Part shown: piece after piece, positions 18,577 through 25,986 of the stretch | Layout: each line of letters opens with the position of its first letter | Position numbering within the stretch: the first letter of the stretch is position 1 | Source of the DNA: Micromonospora yasonensis | GTDB lineage: Bacteria; Actinomycetota; Actinomycetes; Mycobacteriales; Micromonosporaceae | Direction: 5' to 3' | Length of the DNA stretch: 33,239 nucleotides | Assembly: GCF_026013475.1 (NCBI RefSeq) | Contig: NZ_JAPDPH010000063.1 | Location: 1-33,239, forward strand | Notes under the pieces: generated by a model | What the model was told of the DNA's origin: nothing | Seen by the model: only the letters and a program-made list of their open reading frames with translations | The model's database searches: none | Position numbers and translations under genes: made by a program

Positions 18577-19524
18577 GTGACCACCACCCCCTCATCGACG
18601 ACCCGACCCCGACGCAGGCCCGGAGCCACCCGCGCGAAGCTACGCCGATGGGCGCCGGGTCTGCTCCTGCTGTCACCCTCCCTCGTCCTCCTGGCGATCT
18701 TCGTGTACGGCCTGATCGGCTGGACCGTGAAGCTGTCGCTGAGCGACGAGCACAACGCCCTGGGCAACAAGGGCTTCGTCGGGCTCAAGAACTTCACCGA
18801 CCTGTTCACCGAAGACATCAACGGCCGGTTCGTCCACTCGCTGAAGAACCTGCTCATCTTCACCGTCGTGTTCATCATCGGCGCGCTGGTGATGGGCCTG
18901 CTCTGGGCGTTCCTCCTCGAACGCGGCGTACGCGGCGAGGGATTCCTCCGCGCGGTCTACCTCTTCCCGATGGCCATCTCGTTCGTCGCCAGCGGCGTCG
19001 TCTGGCGGTGGCTGATGAACTCGGGCACCGACGACGCGGCGGGCGGCCTGAACCGCATCTTCGTCGACCTGCACCTCGGGTTCCTGCAGAACCCGTGGTG
19101 GACCGACCCGGACTGGGGCATGGCGGCGATGGCGCTACCGGCGATCTGGCAGCTGTCCGGATACGTGATGGCGCTGTTCCTGTCGGGCTTCCGCGGCATA
19201 CCGGCCGAGCTGCGCGAGGCCGCCGCCGTCGACGGAGCCAGCACCTACCAGCTCTACCGACATGTGCTCTTCCCCCAGCTCACGCCGACCGCGCTCTCCG
19301 CGCTGATCATCCTCGGCCACATGTCGATGAAGATGTTCGACCTCATCATGTCGGTCTCCGGCGCGCAGTGGATCACCGAGGTGCCCGCCGTGTACGTCTG
19401 GCAGGCGCTGCTGACCAGTGACTACGCCAAGGCGGCGGCGATCTCCATCATCCTGTTGCTCCTGGTGGCCATCGTGATCGTGCCCTACCTCATCTACAAC
19501 AACCGGGTGGAGCGCCGCTCATGA
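18577..19524 (+). CDS. Sugar ABC transporter permease 1 (MalF-type)
   Basis: Integral membrane permease of 315 aa. The start is GTG at 18577, placed by GGAGG seven bases upstream; the same frame is open further upstream, but that part overlaps the binding-protein gene. A basic N-terminus (RRPGATRAKLRRW) precedes the first membrane segment, LLLLSPSLVLLAIFVYGLIG. Further segments lie around LIFTVVFIIGALVMGLLWAF and near the C-terminus (AISIILLLLVAIVIVPYLIY). The cytoplasmic EAA loop, EAAAVDGASTYQLYRHVLFP, is the contact site for the ATPase. It is the partner of the overlapping downstream permease (ATGA, 19521-19524). Substrate is inferred to be a monosaccharide such as glucose or mannose. No ATPase is encoded here, so a shared one (MsiK-like) must serve it. 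Confidence 0.94.
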   Translation: MTTTPSSTTRPRRRPGATRAKLRRWAPGLLLLSPSLVLLAIFVYGLIGWTVKLSLSDEHNALGNKGFVGLKNFTDLFTEDINGRFVHSLKNLLIFTVVFIIGALVMGLLWAFLLERGVRGEGFLRAVYLFPMAISFVASGVVWRWLMNSGTDDAAGGLNRIFVDLHLGFLQNPWWTDPDWGMAAMALPAIWQLSGYVMALFLSGFRGIPAELREAAAVDGASTYQLYRHVLFPQLTPTALSALIILGHMSMKMFDLIMSVSGAQWITEVPAVYVWQALLTSDYAKAAAISIILLLLVAIVIVPYLIYNNRVERRS

Positions 19525-20426
19525 CCACCAGCACCGTCACCCCCACGCCCGGCACCGCCGTCGGTCCGGCGCCGACGAGACGGCGGCCCCGGGGTTCCGT
19601 CCACGCCCGGTCGCCGATCAGCCGGGGCGTCACGTACGCGCTCCTGCTCGTCTTCCTGATCATCATCCTGATGCCGGCCTACGTCCTGATCGTGACGAGC
19701 CTGAAGTCCGGGCGCGAGATCGGCGTCAACGGGCAGTGGAACCTGCCGTCGGAATGGACGTTCGCGTCGTGGGAGAAGGCGTGGACCTCGCTGCGACCGT
19801 CGTTCGTCCGCACGTTCGAGCTGGCCATCCCGGTCGCGTTGATCTCATCGCTGCTCGGCTCGGCGAACGGGTTCGTGCTGTCCCGGTGGCGCTTCCCCGG
19901 GGCCGACGTGGTGTTCACGCTGATCCTGTTCGGCATGTTCATCCCGTACCAGGCGGTCATGATCCCGCTACGACAGATCGTGCAGGAGATCGGCCTACCG
20001 CCGGGCATCCCGACGCTGGTGTTCGTGCACTGCGTCTACGGCATCCCGATCTGCACGCTGATCTTCCGCAACTACTACGCGACGACGGTCCCGGTCGAGC
20101 TCATCGAGGCCAGCCGGGTCGACGGCGCGGGCATGCTGCGCACCTTCGCCTCGGTCATCCTGCCCCTGTCCGCGCCCGGCTTCGTGGTGACGATCATCTG
20201 GCAGTTCACGTCGGCCTGGAACGACTACCTCTTTGCGATCTTCATGTCGAACACGCGGAACGGCCCGATCACGATCGCCCTGAACGCGTTGGCCGGCGCC
20301 CAGTCACCCGACTACGCGGCGTCGATGGCGGGCGCGCTGATCGCGTCCCTGCCGACGCTGGTCGTGTACATCCTGCTGGGCCGCTGGTTCATCGGCGGCC
20401 TGATGGCGGGCTCGGTCAAGAGCTGA
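19521..20426 (+). CDS. Sugar ABC transporter permease 2 (MalG-type)
   Basis: Second membrane subunit, 301 aa, its ATG overlapping the previous stop by 4 nt, which suggests coupled translation and 1:1 assembly. A Pro/Arg-rich cytoplasmic N-terminus (about 1-35) is followed by a first helix, YALLLVFLIIILMPAYVLIV. The periplasmic stretch and further helices include VFTLILFGMFIPYQAVMIPL. The EAA motif reads EASRVDGAGMLRTFASVILP, and the chain ends in the common MalG-type sequence GRWFIGGLMAGSVKS. Length and layout are normal for CUT1 permeases. It is the last gene of the operon; a strong hairpin follows within 10 nt. Confidence 0.94.
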   Translation: MTTSTVTPTPGTAVGPAPTRRRPRGSVHARSPISRGVTYALLLVFLIIILMPAYVLIVTSLKSGREIGVNGQWNLPSEWTFASWEKAWTSLRPSFVRTFELAIPVALISSLLGSANGFVLSRWRFPGADVVFTLILFGMFIPYQAVMIPLRQIVQEIGLPPGIPTLVFVHCVYGIPICTLIFRNYYATTVPVELIEASRVDGAGMLRTFASVILPLSAPGFVVTIIWQFTSAWNDYLFAIFMSNTRNGPITIALNALAGAQSPDYAASMAGALIASLPTLVVYILLGRWFIGGLMAGSVKS

Positions 20427-20434
20427 ACGCCGGG

Positions 20435-20468
20435 GACGGGCCGCGCCGGGACCCCGGCGGGGCCCGTC
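20435..20468 (+). terminator. Terminator hairpin after sugar ABC operon
   Basis: GACGGGCC at 20435-20442 pairs perfectly with GGCCCGTC at 20461-20468. The inner part (CGCCGGG/CCCGGCG) extends the stem. It begins 8 nt after the last stop codon. There is no U-tract, as is common for actinobacterial terminators. Confidence 0.65.
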
Positions 20469-20525
20469 ACCCGCACCGGACCCAGGTCCGACGCAAGCAG
20501 GTCAGCGCGCGAGGGCACCGAGCGT

Positions 20526-20531
20526 TAGTCT
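20526..20531 (+). promoter_or_regulatory. -10 element of leaderless gene
   Basis: TAGTCT (TANNNT consensus) lies 7 nt before the ATG at 20539, and there is no Shine-Dalgarno sequence. This is the arrangement of leaderless actinobacterial transcripts, where transcription starts at the A of ATG. No convincing -35 is seen. Confidence 0.45.
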
Positions 20532-20538
20532 GCCCGGC

Positions 20539-21564
20539 ATGCCCGACGACGTGGTCGCGTACTACCGCCAGTTCCTCCACGAGCGCCCCTGGCACGCCGA
20601 AGGCCTGAGCTGGACGGTGATCCAGCCGGCGAGCGAGCCGGTCACGGAGGACGTCGTCCTGCGCCGGCTGCGCGGCCAGCGCGTCGACCTGACCGAGATC
20701 CACTTTCCGCACGTCAACGACTTCCGGCCCGGGATGCCCGACGAGTCGAAGGTGGCGTACCTGACCCAGGTCGGTCCGGCCGTGGTGATGTTCCAGCCCA
20801 GCGGCTTCGAGGGAGCCCGTCGGGAGGTCTTGCGGTGGCTCAGCGACGGCGCCCGCGTGCACAACGTCGACTGGACCATCAACGGCAACGGGGGCATCAG
20901 CTACGCCGTCTACGGGAAGGTCCTGGCGTGGGTGGACAAGAACGACCCCGGCCGGCGCCACGGTGAACAACCGGACGTGCTCGACAACGACCTGGGCGGG
21001 CTGCGGGAAGCCCGGCGCCGGTGGGACGCCGGCGACCTGGCGGGCGCCGACTTCAGCGCCGAGGCGATGGCGCTCGTCGAGCGGCGCACCGGCGTCCGGC
21101 TCGACGTCGGCTGGGTCGACGGCTTCGAGGAGCCCGGCCCCGCCGTGATGATCGGCGACATCCCAAGCGATCCGACGCCGCCGGGCCGGCTCGGGAACCA
21201 GGACCCCGACCTGGACGCCCGGCTGCGGAGCGCGCCCGAGCACGCGCGTCGGGCCGCGCTCGCGTTGGTCGCGCGGACTCTCGCCGGCAGGTTCACCTTC
21301 AGTGACCCGGAAGCCGTGGCATCAACGGTGGACTCGATCGAGCGTGGGGTGCCACTCGCCCCGGAGGTGCGTACGCGGATGTTCCGGTCGCTGGCCACCG
21401 GCGACGCTGAGGCCCGCTCGGCGATCAACGGCCTCTACGCCGCAACCGCCCCGCCGGGTCGGCACGTGGACGAACCGCTCGACCTGCTCCACGCGGCCAC
21501 GTACGCGCTTCCCGACGAGTGGCCCCGCGTGCGCCAGGCGATCGATGGGCTGCTGCGCGGCTGA
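20539..21564 (+). CDS. DUF6461-like hypothetical protein
   Basis: Soluble protein of 341 aa with no signal peptide or membrane segment. The central part (about 75-200) reads VVMFQPSGFEGARREVLRWL, then VDWTINGNGGISYAVYGKVL, then a stretch ending ALVERRTGVRLDVGW. This resembles the actinobacterial DUF6461 family, whose function is unknown (recalled, not searched). The C-terminal half is helical with repeated short acidic/basic segments. The ATG is supported by a -10 box 7 nt upstream, suggesting leaderless expression, and by good codon bias from that point. It stands alone between the transporter terminator and an MmcQ-like gene in the same direction. Such proteins often sit in accessory stretches with SMI1/KNR4-type genes, as here, but a role in immunity would be speculation. 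Confidence 0.8.
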   Translation: MPDDVVAYYRQFLHERPWHAEGLSWTVIQPASEPVTEDVVLRRLRGQRVDLTEIHFPHVNDFRPGMPDESKVAYLTQVGPAVVMFQPSGFEGARREVLRWLSDGARVHNVDWTINGNGGISYAVYGKVLAWVDKNDPGRRHGEQPDVLDNDLGGLREARRRWDAGDLAGADFSAEAMALVERRTGVRLDVGWVDGFEEPGPAVMIGDIPSDPTPPGRLGNQDPDLDARLRSAPEHARRAALALVARTLAGRFTFSDPEAVASTVDSIERGVPLAPEVRTRMFRSLATGDAEARSAINGLYAATAPPGRHVDEPLDLLHAATYALPDEWPRVRQAIDGLLRG

Positions 21565-21616
21565 CCCTCCCGACCCCGACGAGCCGTACCGTGCAAGGCC
21601 GCGACGGCGCGGTGGT

Positions 21617-21622
21617 TAAGGT
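21617..21622 (+). promoter_or_regulatory. Candidate -10 element upstream of MmcQ/YjbR-like gene
   Basis: TAAGGT fits TANNNT and would start transcription near 21628, leaving a leader of about 30 nt that holds the GGAGCG ribosome site. An ATG at the expected start of transcription (21629) is out of frame with the gene, so this transcript would not be leaderless. No clear -35 is present. Confidence 0.3.
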
Positions 21623-21659
21623 GTACGGATGCGGGTGGCGTGGTCCTGGAGCGACCTCG

Positions 21660-22049
21660 ATGGCTGACGCCGACGATGTTCGCCAGCTGGCGCTGGCGCT
21701 GCCTTATGTGATCGAGATCGACAGTGACGGCTTCGATTTCCGGGTCGCCGACAAAGGGTTCGTCTGGTCCTATCCCGAGCGCAGGCCCGGCGCGCCGCGC
21801 CGCATCCGGACCGATATCGCGGTGCTGTATGTCGGCGACGAAGCGGAGAAGCAGGCCCTGCTCCTCGGCGAACCCGAGCTCTTCTTCACCACGCCGGCGT
21901 ACGACGGGTTGCCCCTGGTCATGCTGCGGTTGCCCCAGGTCAGCGTCGATCGTCTCACCGAACTCGTCACCGACGCGTGGCGCATGCGTGCGCCCGAGTC
22001 GCTCCTCGGTGACCTCGAGGACGACACCGACCCGTTGAGCCAGAGCTGA
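21660..22049 (+). CDS. MmcQ/YjbR-like protein
   Basis: Small cytoplasmic protein of 129 aa. It begins MADADDVRQLALALPYVIEI and contains DFRVADKGFVWSYPERRPGA, LLGEPELFFTTPAYDGLPLV and a C-terminal helix, LTELVTDAWRMRAPESLL. This is the pattern of the MmcQ/YjbR (DUF419) family, which has a CyaY-like fold proposed to bind DNA; its cellular role is not established. The ATG at 21660 is preferred over longer in-frame starts because GGAGCG sits 6-11 nt upstream and homology begins there. It is transcribed alone and converges on the frameshifted minus-strand gene ending at 22102. Confidence 0.85.
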   Translation: MADADDVRQLALALPYVIEIDSDGFDFRVADKGFVWSYPERRPGAPRRIRTDIAVLYVGDEAEKQALLLGEPELFFTTPAYDGLPLVMLRLPQVSVDRLTELVTDAWRMRAPESLLGDLEDDTDPLSQS

Positions 22050-22101
22050 GCAGAGCCGATCAGCAGGCCGAGGCGATGCCACCGCGGGTTGGGGCGCACT
22101 C

Positions 22102-22735
22102 TCAGCAGGGGTCCGAGTCCGCCACCGGTGAAGCGGCCAACTGCAACCGCTTGCGTAGCCGACGCGCTTCGCGGCCGCGATACCTTCGCAGGACGCTTTC
22201 GAGGGTGTCGCGTACGTGCGGATCGGGATGATCGGCCAGGTAGGCCAGCTCCTCGGCACCGCCGTGCCGGCCCCGGCCCAGCTCGCCGAACGCCCCGCAC
22301 GGCAGACAGGACGGGCACGGACAGGGCCGTCGCGCCCGGCAGGTACCGCCAACCCACTCCCTGCGGAACATCACGGACCCGTCGTACCTCGGCGGCGCGG
22401 ATCGAACGGGGCACGAACACCTCGTAGCCGCGCGGATCGTCGAGCTCGCGCACCACCGCGACCGCCTGCGCGGCGGTGGCCTCGCGCGGTGGCGCGTTGT
22501 AGCGGTCGACGGTCACCGGCTCGTCGTCGGGCAACCGCAGATGCACCGCGACCAGCACGGCCGAGTGCCAGCGCCGCAACTCACGCACCCACTGATGCGT
22601 GAGAGTGAACGACGGCAGCACCGGCATGCAGTACACGCCCCGTCCGCCGGCCCGCCCGTGGCTGCGCGCGGCGATCCCCGAAGGCTGGATGTGCCGAGCC
22701 GACCTCGCCACGGTGACATGCACAAAGTCCGCCAT
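22102..22735 (-). pseudogene. Conserved hypothetical gene with a frameshift
   Basis: Two minus-strand frames together look like one protein of about 210 aa. The first, from ATG 22735, reads MADFVHVTVARSARHIQPSG, then RGVYCMPVLPSFTLTHQWVR, then DDPRGYEVFVPRSI and VPQGVGWRYLPGA. Past about 22335 that frame degenerates into Arg/Ser-rich shadow. A second frame carries on with RRPCPCPSCLPCGAFGELGR and a helical tail to the stop at 22102. The join falls in a GC-alternating run (22330-22338), where restoring two bases (CG) would link the frames. Four Cys in CPCPSCLPC suggest a metal-binding knuckle. The gene may be truly broken or may contain a sequencing error. A TACCAT -10 box 7 nt before the ATG supports the start. 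Function unknown. Confidence 0.6.
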
Positions 22736-22741
22736 CACCGG

Positions 22742-22747
22742 GATGGT
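22742..22747 (-). promoter_or_regulatory. -10 element of leaderless minus-strand gene
   Basis: On the minus strand TACCAT (TANNNT) lies exactly 7 nt before the ATG at 22735 with no ribosome site between, again the leaderless arrangement. Confidence 0.4.
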
Positions 22748-22818
22748 AGCCGGCACGCGGGTGGTGACAGCCACGAGTTTACGGCCCCAAAATCGCCCAC
22801 AGGGGGATGCTCCGATCG

Positions 22819-22851
22819 AGGCCCGGATCTGTCGGGCTCCCTCTCGGGCCT
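22819..22851 (+). terminator. Hairpin upstream of metalloprotease promoter
   Basis: AGGCCCG at 22819-22825 pairs perfectly with CGGGCCT at 22845-22851 across a 19-nt loop that itself contains CCCG/CGGG. It is followed by the T-rich GTTGTTAAC. It sits between divergent genes, so it could insulate the protease promoter; significance is uncertain. Confidence 0.3.
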
Positions 22852-22852
22852 G

Positions 22853-22882
22853 TTGTTAACGCCACCGGCGTGTTCTTATACC
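22853..22882 (+). promoter_or_regulatory. Candidate promoter of secreted metalloprotease gene
   Basis: TTGTTA (22853-22858), an 18-bp spacer and TATACC (22877-22882) form the best vegetative-type promoter in the window. The predicted leader is about 65 nt. Confidence 0.5.
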
Positions 22883-22952
22883 GAGACGACGACGTCAGTG
22901 ACCTGGTCGCGGCGACCGTCGTCCATCCCGTCCTACATTCCCAGAGGTGACG

Positions 22953-23915
22953 ATGCGCAGGAGATCGACGTTTCAACTGGCAGCCCTGACCGCTACCGCT
23001 GCGACATTCCTGGCGGCCGGCGGAGCCTCCGCGGCGGTGAGCGCGGCAGCGCCCGTGGCCGCCTCCGCAGGCGTCGCGGCGTGTGAGCCGGGTGCCGAGG
23101 GGCACAGCGCGGCCCGGGTGAGCGAGGGCGCCACCGCTCAGGAGCCGGAGCTGTACTCGAAGAACGAGGCGAACGCCTACGGCGTGATCAAGGACTCGCC
23201 GCGCCTGGCCAACGGCAGCGTCACGATCCCCACGGTCTTCCACATGGTCTCCGATCACCCGCTCAGCGCGGCCGAGACGAACCGGTGGAACACCCTGATC
23301 GCGGCGCAGATGACGGTGCTCAACGATTCGTTCGCGGGCCGCACGGCGGCGGACGCCTCTGACACGCCGTTCCGCTTCTCGCTCGTCGACACGACGTGGA
23401 CGGTGAACAGCGACTGGTACACGGTCGTGCCGGGCAAGAACGAGCGGGACATGAAGAAGGCGCTGTACACCGGCGACGCCCGCACCCTGAACGTGTACGC
23501 GGCCAACATCGGCGGCGGGCTCCTCGGCTGGGCGTACTTCCCGAAGGGCTACAACAACGGCCGGGACTACATCGACGGCGTGGTGATGCTGGACGAGTCG
23601 ATGCCGGGCGGAACGGCGGGCAAGTACGCCCTGGGTGACACGCTGACGCACGAGGTGGGGCACTGGCTGATGCTGGAGCACACCTTCGCGCACGGGTGCT
23701 CCGCTTCCGGCGACTACGTCGCGGACACTCCGCGGGAGGCGGCGCCGCAGTTCAACTGCCCGGTGGGCGCGGACACCTGCACCGCGCCGGGGCTGGACCC
23801 GATCCACAACTTCATGGACTACACGCAGGACTCCTGCATGAACATGTTCACGGCGGGACAGGCGGACCGGATGAGCGACGCCTGGCTGGCGTTCCGGGCC
23901 GGTGGCGGCAAGTAA
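22953..23915 (+). CDS. Secreted zinc metalloprotease, M43 (pappalysin-like) type
   Basis: Exported protease of 320 aa. Residues 1-30 form a signal peptide (MRRRSTFQLAALTATAATFL... ending in an Ala-rich ASA region). The catalytic site is HEVGHWLMLEH at 233-243, fitting HExxHxxxxxH: H233, H237 and H243 bind zinc and E234 is the base. The Met-turn follows as NFMDYTQDSCMNMF. Cys residues in HGCSASGDY, FNCPVGADTC and DSCMNMF probably form disulfides. M43 members usually have Gly where this protein has Met240. The ATG at 22953 is preferred to the in-frame GTG at 22947 because AGAGGTGA forms a ribosome site 5 nt before it. It is monocistronic, with its own promoter and a strong terminator. Substrate unknown. 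Confidence 0.93.
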   Translation: MRRRSTFQLAALTATAATFLAAGGASAAVSAAAPVAASAGVAACEPGAEGHSAARVSEGATAQEPELYSKNEANAYGVIKDSPRLANGSVTIPTVFHMVSDHPLSAAETNRWNTLIAAQMTVLNDSFAGRTAADASDTPFRFSLVDTTWTVNSDWYTVVPGKNERDMKKALYTGDARTLNVYAANIGGGLLGWAYFPKGYNNGRDYIDGVVMLDESMPGGTAGKYALGDTLTHEVGHWLMLEHTFAHGCSASGDYVADTPREAAPQFNCPVGADTCTAPGLDPIHNFMDYTQDSCMNMFTAGQADRMSDAWLAFRAGGGK

Positions 23916-23938
23916 CCACGCCCTGGTGCGTACGTTTC

Positions 23939-23969
23939 GGGGGTGACGGGCCAGCGGCTCGTCACCCCC
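23939..23969 (+). terminator. Rho-independent-type terminator after metalloprotease
   Basis: GGGGGTGACG (23939-23948) pairs perfectly over 10 bp with CGTCACCCCC (23960-23969) around an 11-nt loop, followed by TTCGTCATT. It begins 24 nt after the stop at 23915 and may also serve the minus-strand gene ending at 24010. Confidence 0.85.
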
Positions 23970-24009
23970 TTCGTCATTGCGGCGGTGCCGCCGTTATGCA
24001 CCGTGGAGG

Positions 24010-25203
24010 TCAGCGTAGTGCGCGTAGCTGGCGGGTGCGGAGCGGCAGTTGGCGTGCCGACAACGCGTTGAGCACTCCCAACCAGCCCTGTCGTTCGTCG
24101 ATGATGGTGACGCCCGCGTCGACGATGCGGACGTGGGCGGATGGTCGGCCCCGATTGAGGGGCTCGACCAGATCGCACAGGTGCGCGCCGAGCTGCTCGA
24201 CCTGGTCGGCGAGCGCGGCGAGCCCGCTGGCGGCGTAGCGATCAAGTGTGGTCGGGTCCATCGCGTCGGAGTTGTCGTAGCGGATGTTGGCGGCGGCTCG
24301 CTTCGCGGAAGCCATCAGCTCACGGTGCAGCGTCCGGTCCTGCGCGGCCCACGCTGCGGCCCGCTGCTGTTCGCGGCCGGCCGGGTCGTCGGCGAGGACC
24401 GCCTGGGTGGCGGCGATGAGCAGTTCGGTGTTGCGCGCGACGTGTGCGGCGATCCACTCGGCCGACCACGAGCCGGGCGTTGGCGGACCAAAGCCTGCCG
24501 ACCGCACCTCGACCACGAAGGCGGCGTACCGCTGACGCAGTCTCGCCACGTTCACCGGTGCGCTGCCGCCGCCAGACCAGCGACTTCGGTCGCTGTCCCA
24601 GGACATCGCGCCGTCATCGTCGACCCAGATCCGGCTTCCAGAAACGGGGATGCCCTGCGTCAGTGCGTCGGCAACCTCGGCGAGCATCGCCGCCACACTG
24701 CTCCAGCACGCGGTGTCACCTGCCCCGTCGTCGCGGAGGAACTGTCGTACGCAACCGTGGGCTGGACCGGGCCGCAGGTCGACGAAGAGATCGTTGCCAC
24801 CTCCGTCGCCGGCAATCGGCAACCAGGTCGGCAGCCAGGCACCCTTGCAGGGTGAGCCCGCTGGCGCCCGATCCTCCCGCGCCACGTATGCGGCGAACTG
24901 GTCCGCGGACGCCTCCTCCATCACCCCGTTCCAGGCCGACATCCACACATCGCGGCTGTCCAGGGCCCGCCGTATCGAGTAAGGCGAGTAGAGGGGCGGC
25001 AGTAGGTTGCCCTTGCCGGCCTGCCCGTCCGCCCGCCGCCACCAGGCGAGGAGATCGTTCGGTAGAGCCGTGCTCACACTCTGTACGGCGTCGCGAATGT
25101 CGTCCTCAGCCGCTGGCGGCCGGATCAGGGCCAACTCGACCGGGGAATGCCGGCCCAGCCAGTCCACGATGATGTCCCACGACTCGTCCACGGCATACGG
25201 CAT
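24010..25203 (-). CDS. SMI1/KNR4-domain protein fused to a DinB-like helical domain
   Basis: Soluble two-domain protein of 397 aa. Residues about 1-190 have the SMI1/KNR4 pattern: LPNDLLAWWRRADG, then WLPTWLPIAGDGGGNDLFVD, whose PIAxDGGGNxxxxD core is the family hallmark. Residues about 250-397 form a helical part starting WSAEWIAAHVARNTELLIAA and including PTTLDRYAASGLAALADQVE. This resembles the DinB/maleylpyruvate-isomerase-type four-helix fold of actinobacteria. SMI1/KNR4 proteins are often immunity proteins of polymorphic toxins, but no toxin is visible here. The ATG at 25203 (MPYAVDESWD) is chosen because codon bias and homology begin there; the frame is open further upstream. It starts 7 nt after the stop of the frameshifted gene at 25211, so the two look like one operon. 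Confidence 0.85.
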   Translation of the reverse strand: MPYAVDESWDIIVDWLGRHSPVELALIRPPAAEDDIRDAVQSVSTALPNDLLAWWRRADGQAGKGNLLPPLYSPYSIRRALDSRDVWMSAWNGVMEEASADQFAAYVAREDRAPAGSPCKGAWLPTWLPIAGDGGGNDLFVDLRPGPAHGCVRQFLRDDGAGDTACWSSVAAMLAEVADALTQGIPVSGSRIWVDDDGAMSWDSDRSRWSGGGSAPVNVARLRQRYAAFVVEVRSAGFGPPTPGSWSAEWIAAHVARNTELLIAATQAVLADDPAGREQQRAAAWAAQDRTLHRELMASAKRAAANIRYDNSDAMDPTTLDRYAASGLAALADQVEQLGAHLCDLVEPLNRGRPSAHVRIVDAGVTIIDERQGWLGVLNALSARQLPLRTRQLRALR

Positions 25204-25210
25204 GGGCCAA

Positions 25211-25626
25211 TCATGGCAAAGCCGCGGTGAACCTGGCCGCCTGAGTTCCGTGTTGCAGAAGCACGAGCGATGGCGCGTGGACCTCAGGCTGCAGCGGCGC
25301 CACGAGCAGGCTGAGGGTGAGAGCGCGAGGCAGTAAATCCACATTCAGAACGGCTGCACTGCCAGTTCGGAGGTTGCCGCACGCCACGGCTACCGGCCCA
25401 TCGATGATCCACGACGGCCCTGAGGTTCGTTCCTGCCACCCGCCGCCAGCTGCGCGGTTCGGCACCGCCACGACGCCGACGCATACGTCCACCTTGCCGC
25501 CGCCCTCGACCCGGCCTGCGTCGCGATGCGGCTGACGTCCACGTCGTCGGGCCATTGCCAGGTGAACCCGATGAAAGAGCCATAGGCTGGGACGACAAAT
25601 CCGCTGGACGTGCGAACAGTCCTCAC
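25211..25626 (-). pseudogene. Hypothetical gene with a probable single-base frameshift
   Basis: No family recognised. Two overlapping minus-strand frames show protein-like sequence. From a GTG at 25626 the first gives SSGFVVPAYGSFIGFTWQWP and DDVDVSRIATQAG. From about 25520 a second frame gives VEGGGKVDVCVGVVAVPNRA, then PSWIIDGPVAVACGNLRTGS, then LTLSLLVAPLQPEVHAP, ending at the stop at 25211. The join is at GCCGGGTCGAG, where one extra G would restore a continuous frame of about 138 codons. Both halves keep G/C-rich third positions only in these frames. The stop lies 7 nt from the SMI1 gene start, as expected for an operon partner. A TTA codon is present in the second half. Start codon and intactness are uncertain. 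Confidence 0.45.
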
Positions 25627-25643
25627 AGAACGGATGAGCGGTC

Positions 25644-25952
25644 ATGGACTCAGATTCAGATGAGGTGAATCTCAGCCCCGAGGAACAGGAATATCAGAAC
25701 AGGCTCCTCCGAGCTTTCGAGAACGTGAGAACCATCTCGATGGCGCTCAACTATGTCGAGCACCTGTTGGACCCCAATAAACCGTATACACCGGCCATGA
25801 ACACGCCCACGGTGAAGGCTCTGTTGAACGAGGTGAAGCCCGGCAGCTCGGCCGAGCAGGGCCGAGCCGCCGTGCGCACACTTCAGGAGAGGCTGACCGC
25901 AGCCAACAACGAGTACCAGAAGATAACGGAAGAAGGGAAAAAGTTCTCGTGA
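25644..25952 (+). CDS. Small acidic hypothetical protein, low GC
   Basis: Protein of 102 aa, not recognised. It begins with an acidic stretch (MDSDSDEVNLSPEEQEY) and is predicted mostly helical (RLLRAFENVRTISMALNYVE; AAVRTLQERLTAANNEYQKI), ending in Lys-rich EEGKKFS. No Cys, signal or membrane segment. Base composition differs strongly from its neighbours: 62 of 120 bases at 25681-25800 are G or C, with codons such as AAT, ATA, TAT and CAG common. That suggests recent transfer. Only a poor ribosome site (GAGCGG) precedes the ATG. The frame has no overlap with other convincing coding sequence, so it is probably real. Confidence 0.65.
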   Translation: MDSDSDEVNLSPEEQEYQNRLLRAFENVRTISMALNYVEHLLDPNKPYTPAMNTPTVKALLNEVKPGSSAEQGRAAVRTLQERLTAANNEYQKITEEGKKFS

Positions 25953-25986
25953 TGATTGGTGCCGAATTTCGACAAGCGTGGTGGAG

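Noticed and set aside
17199..18878. Long minus-strand frame across the binding protein and permease
   Set aside because: Antisense shadow; the plus strand encodes a complete lipoprotein and permease.
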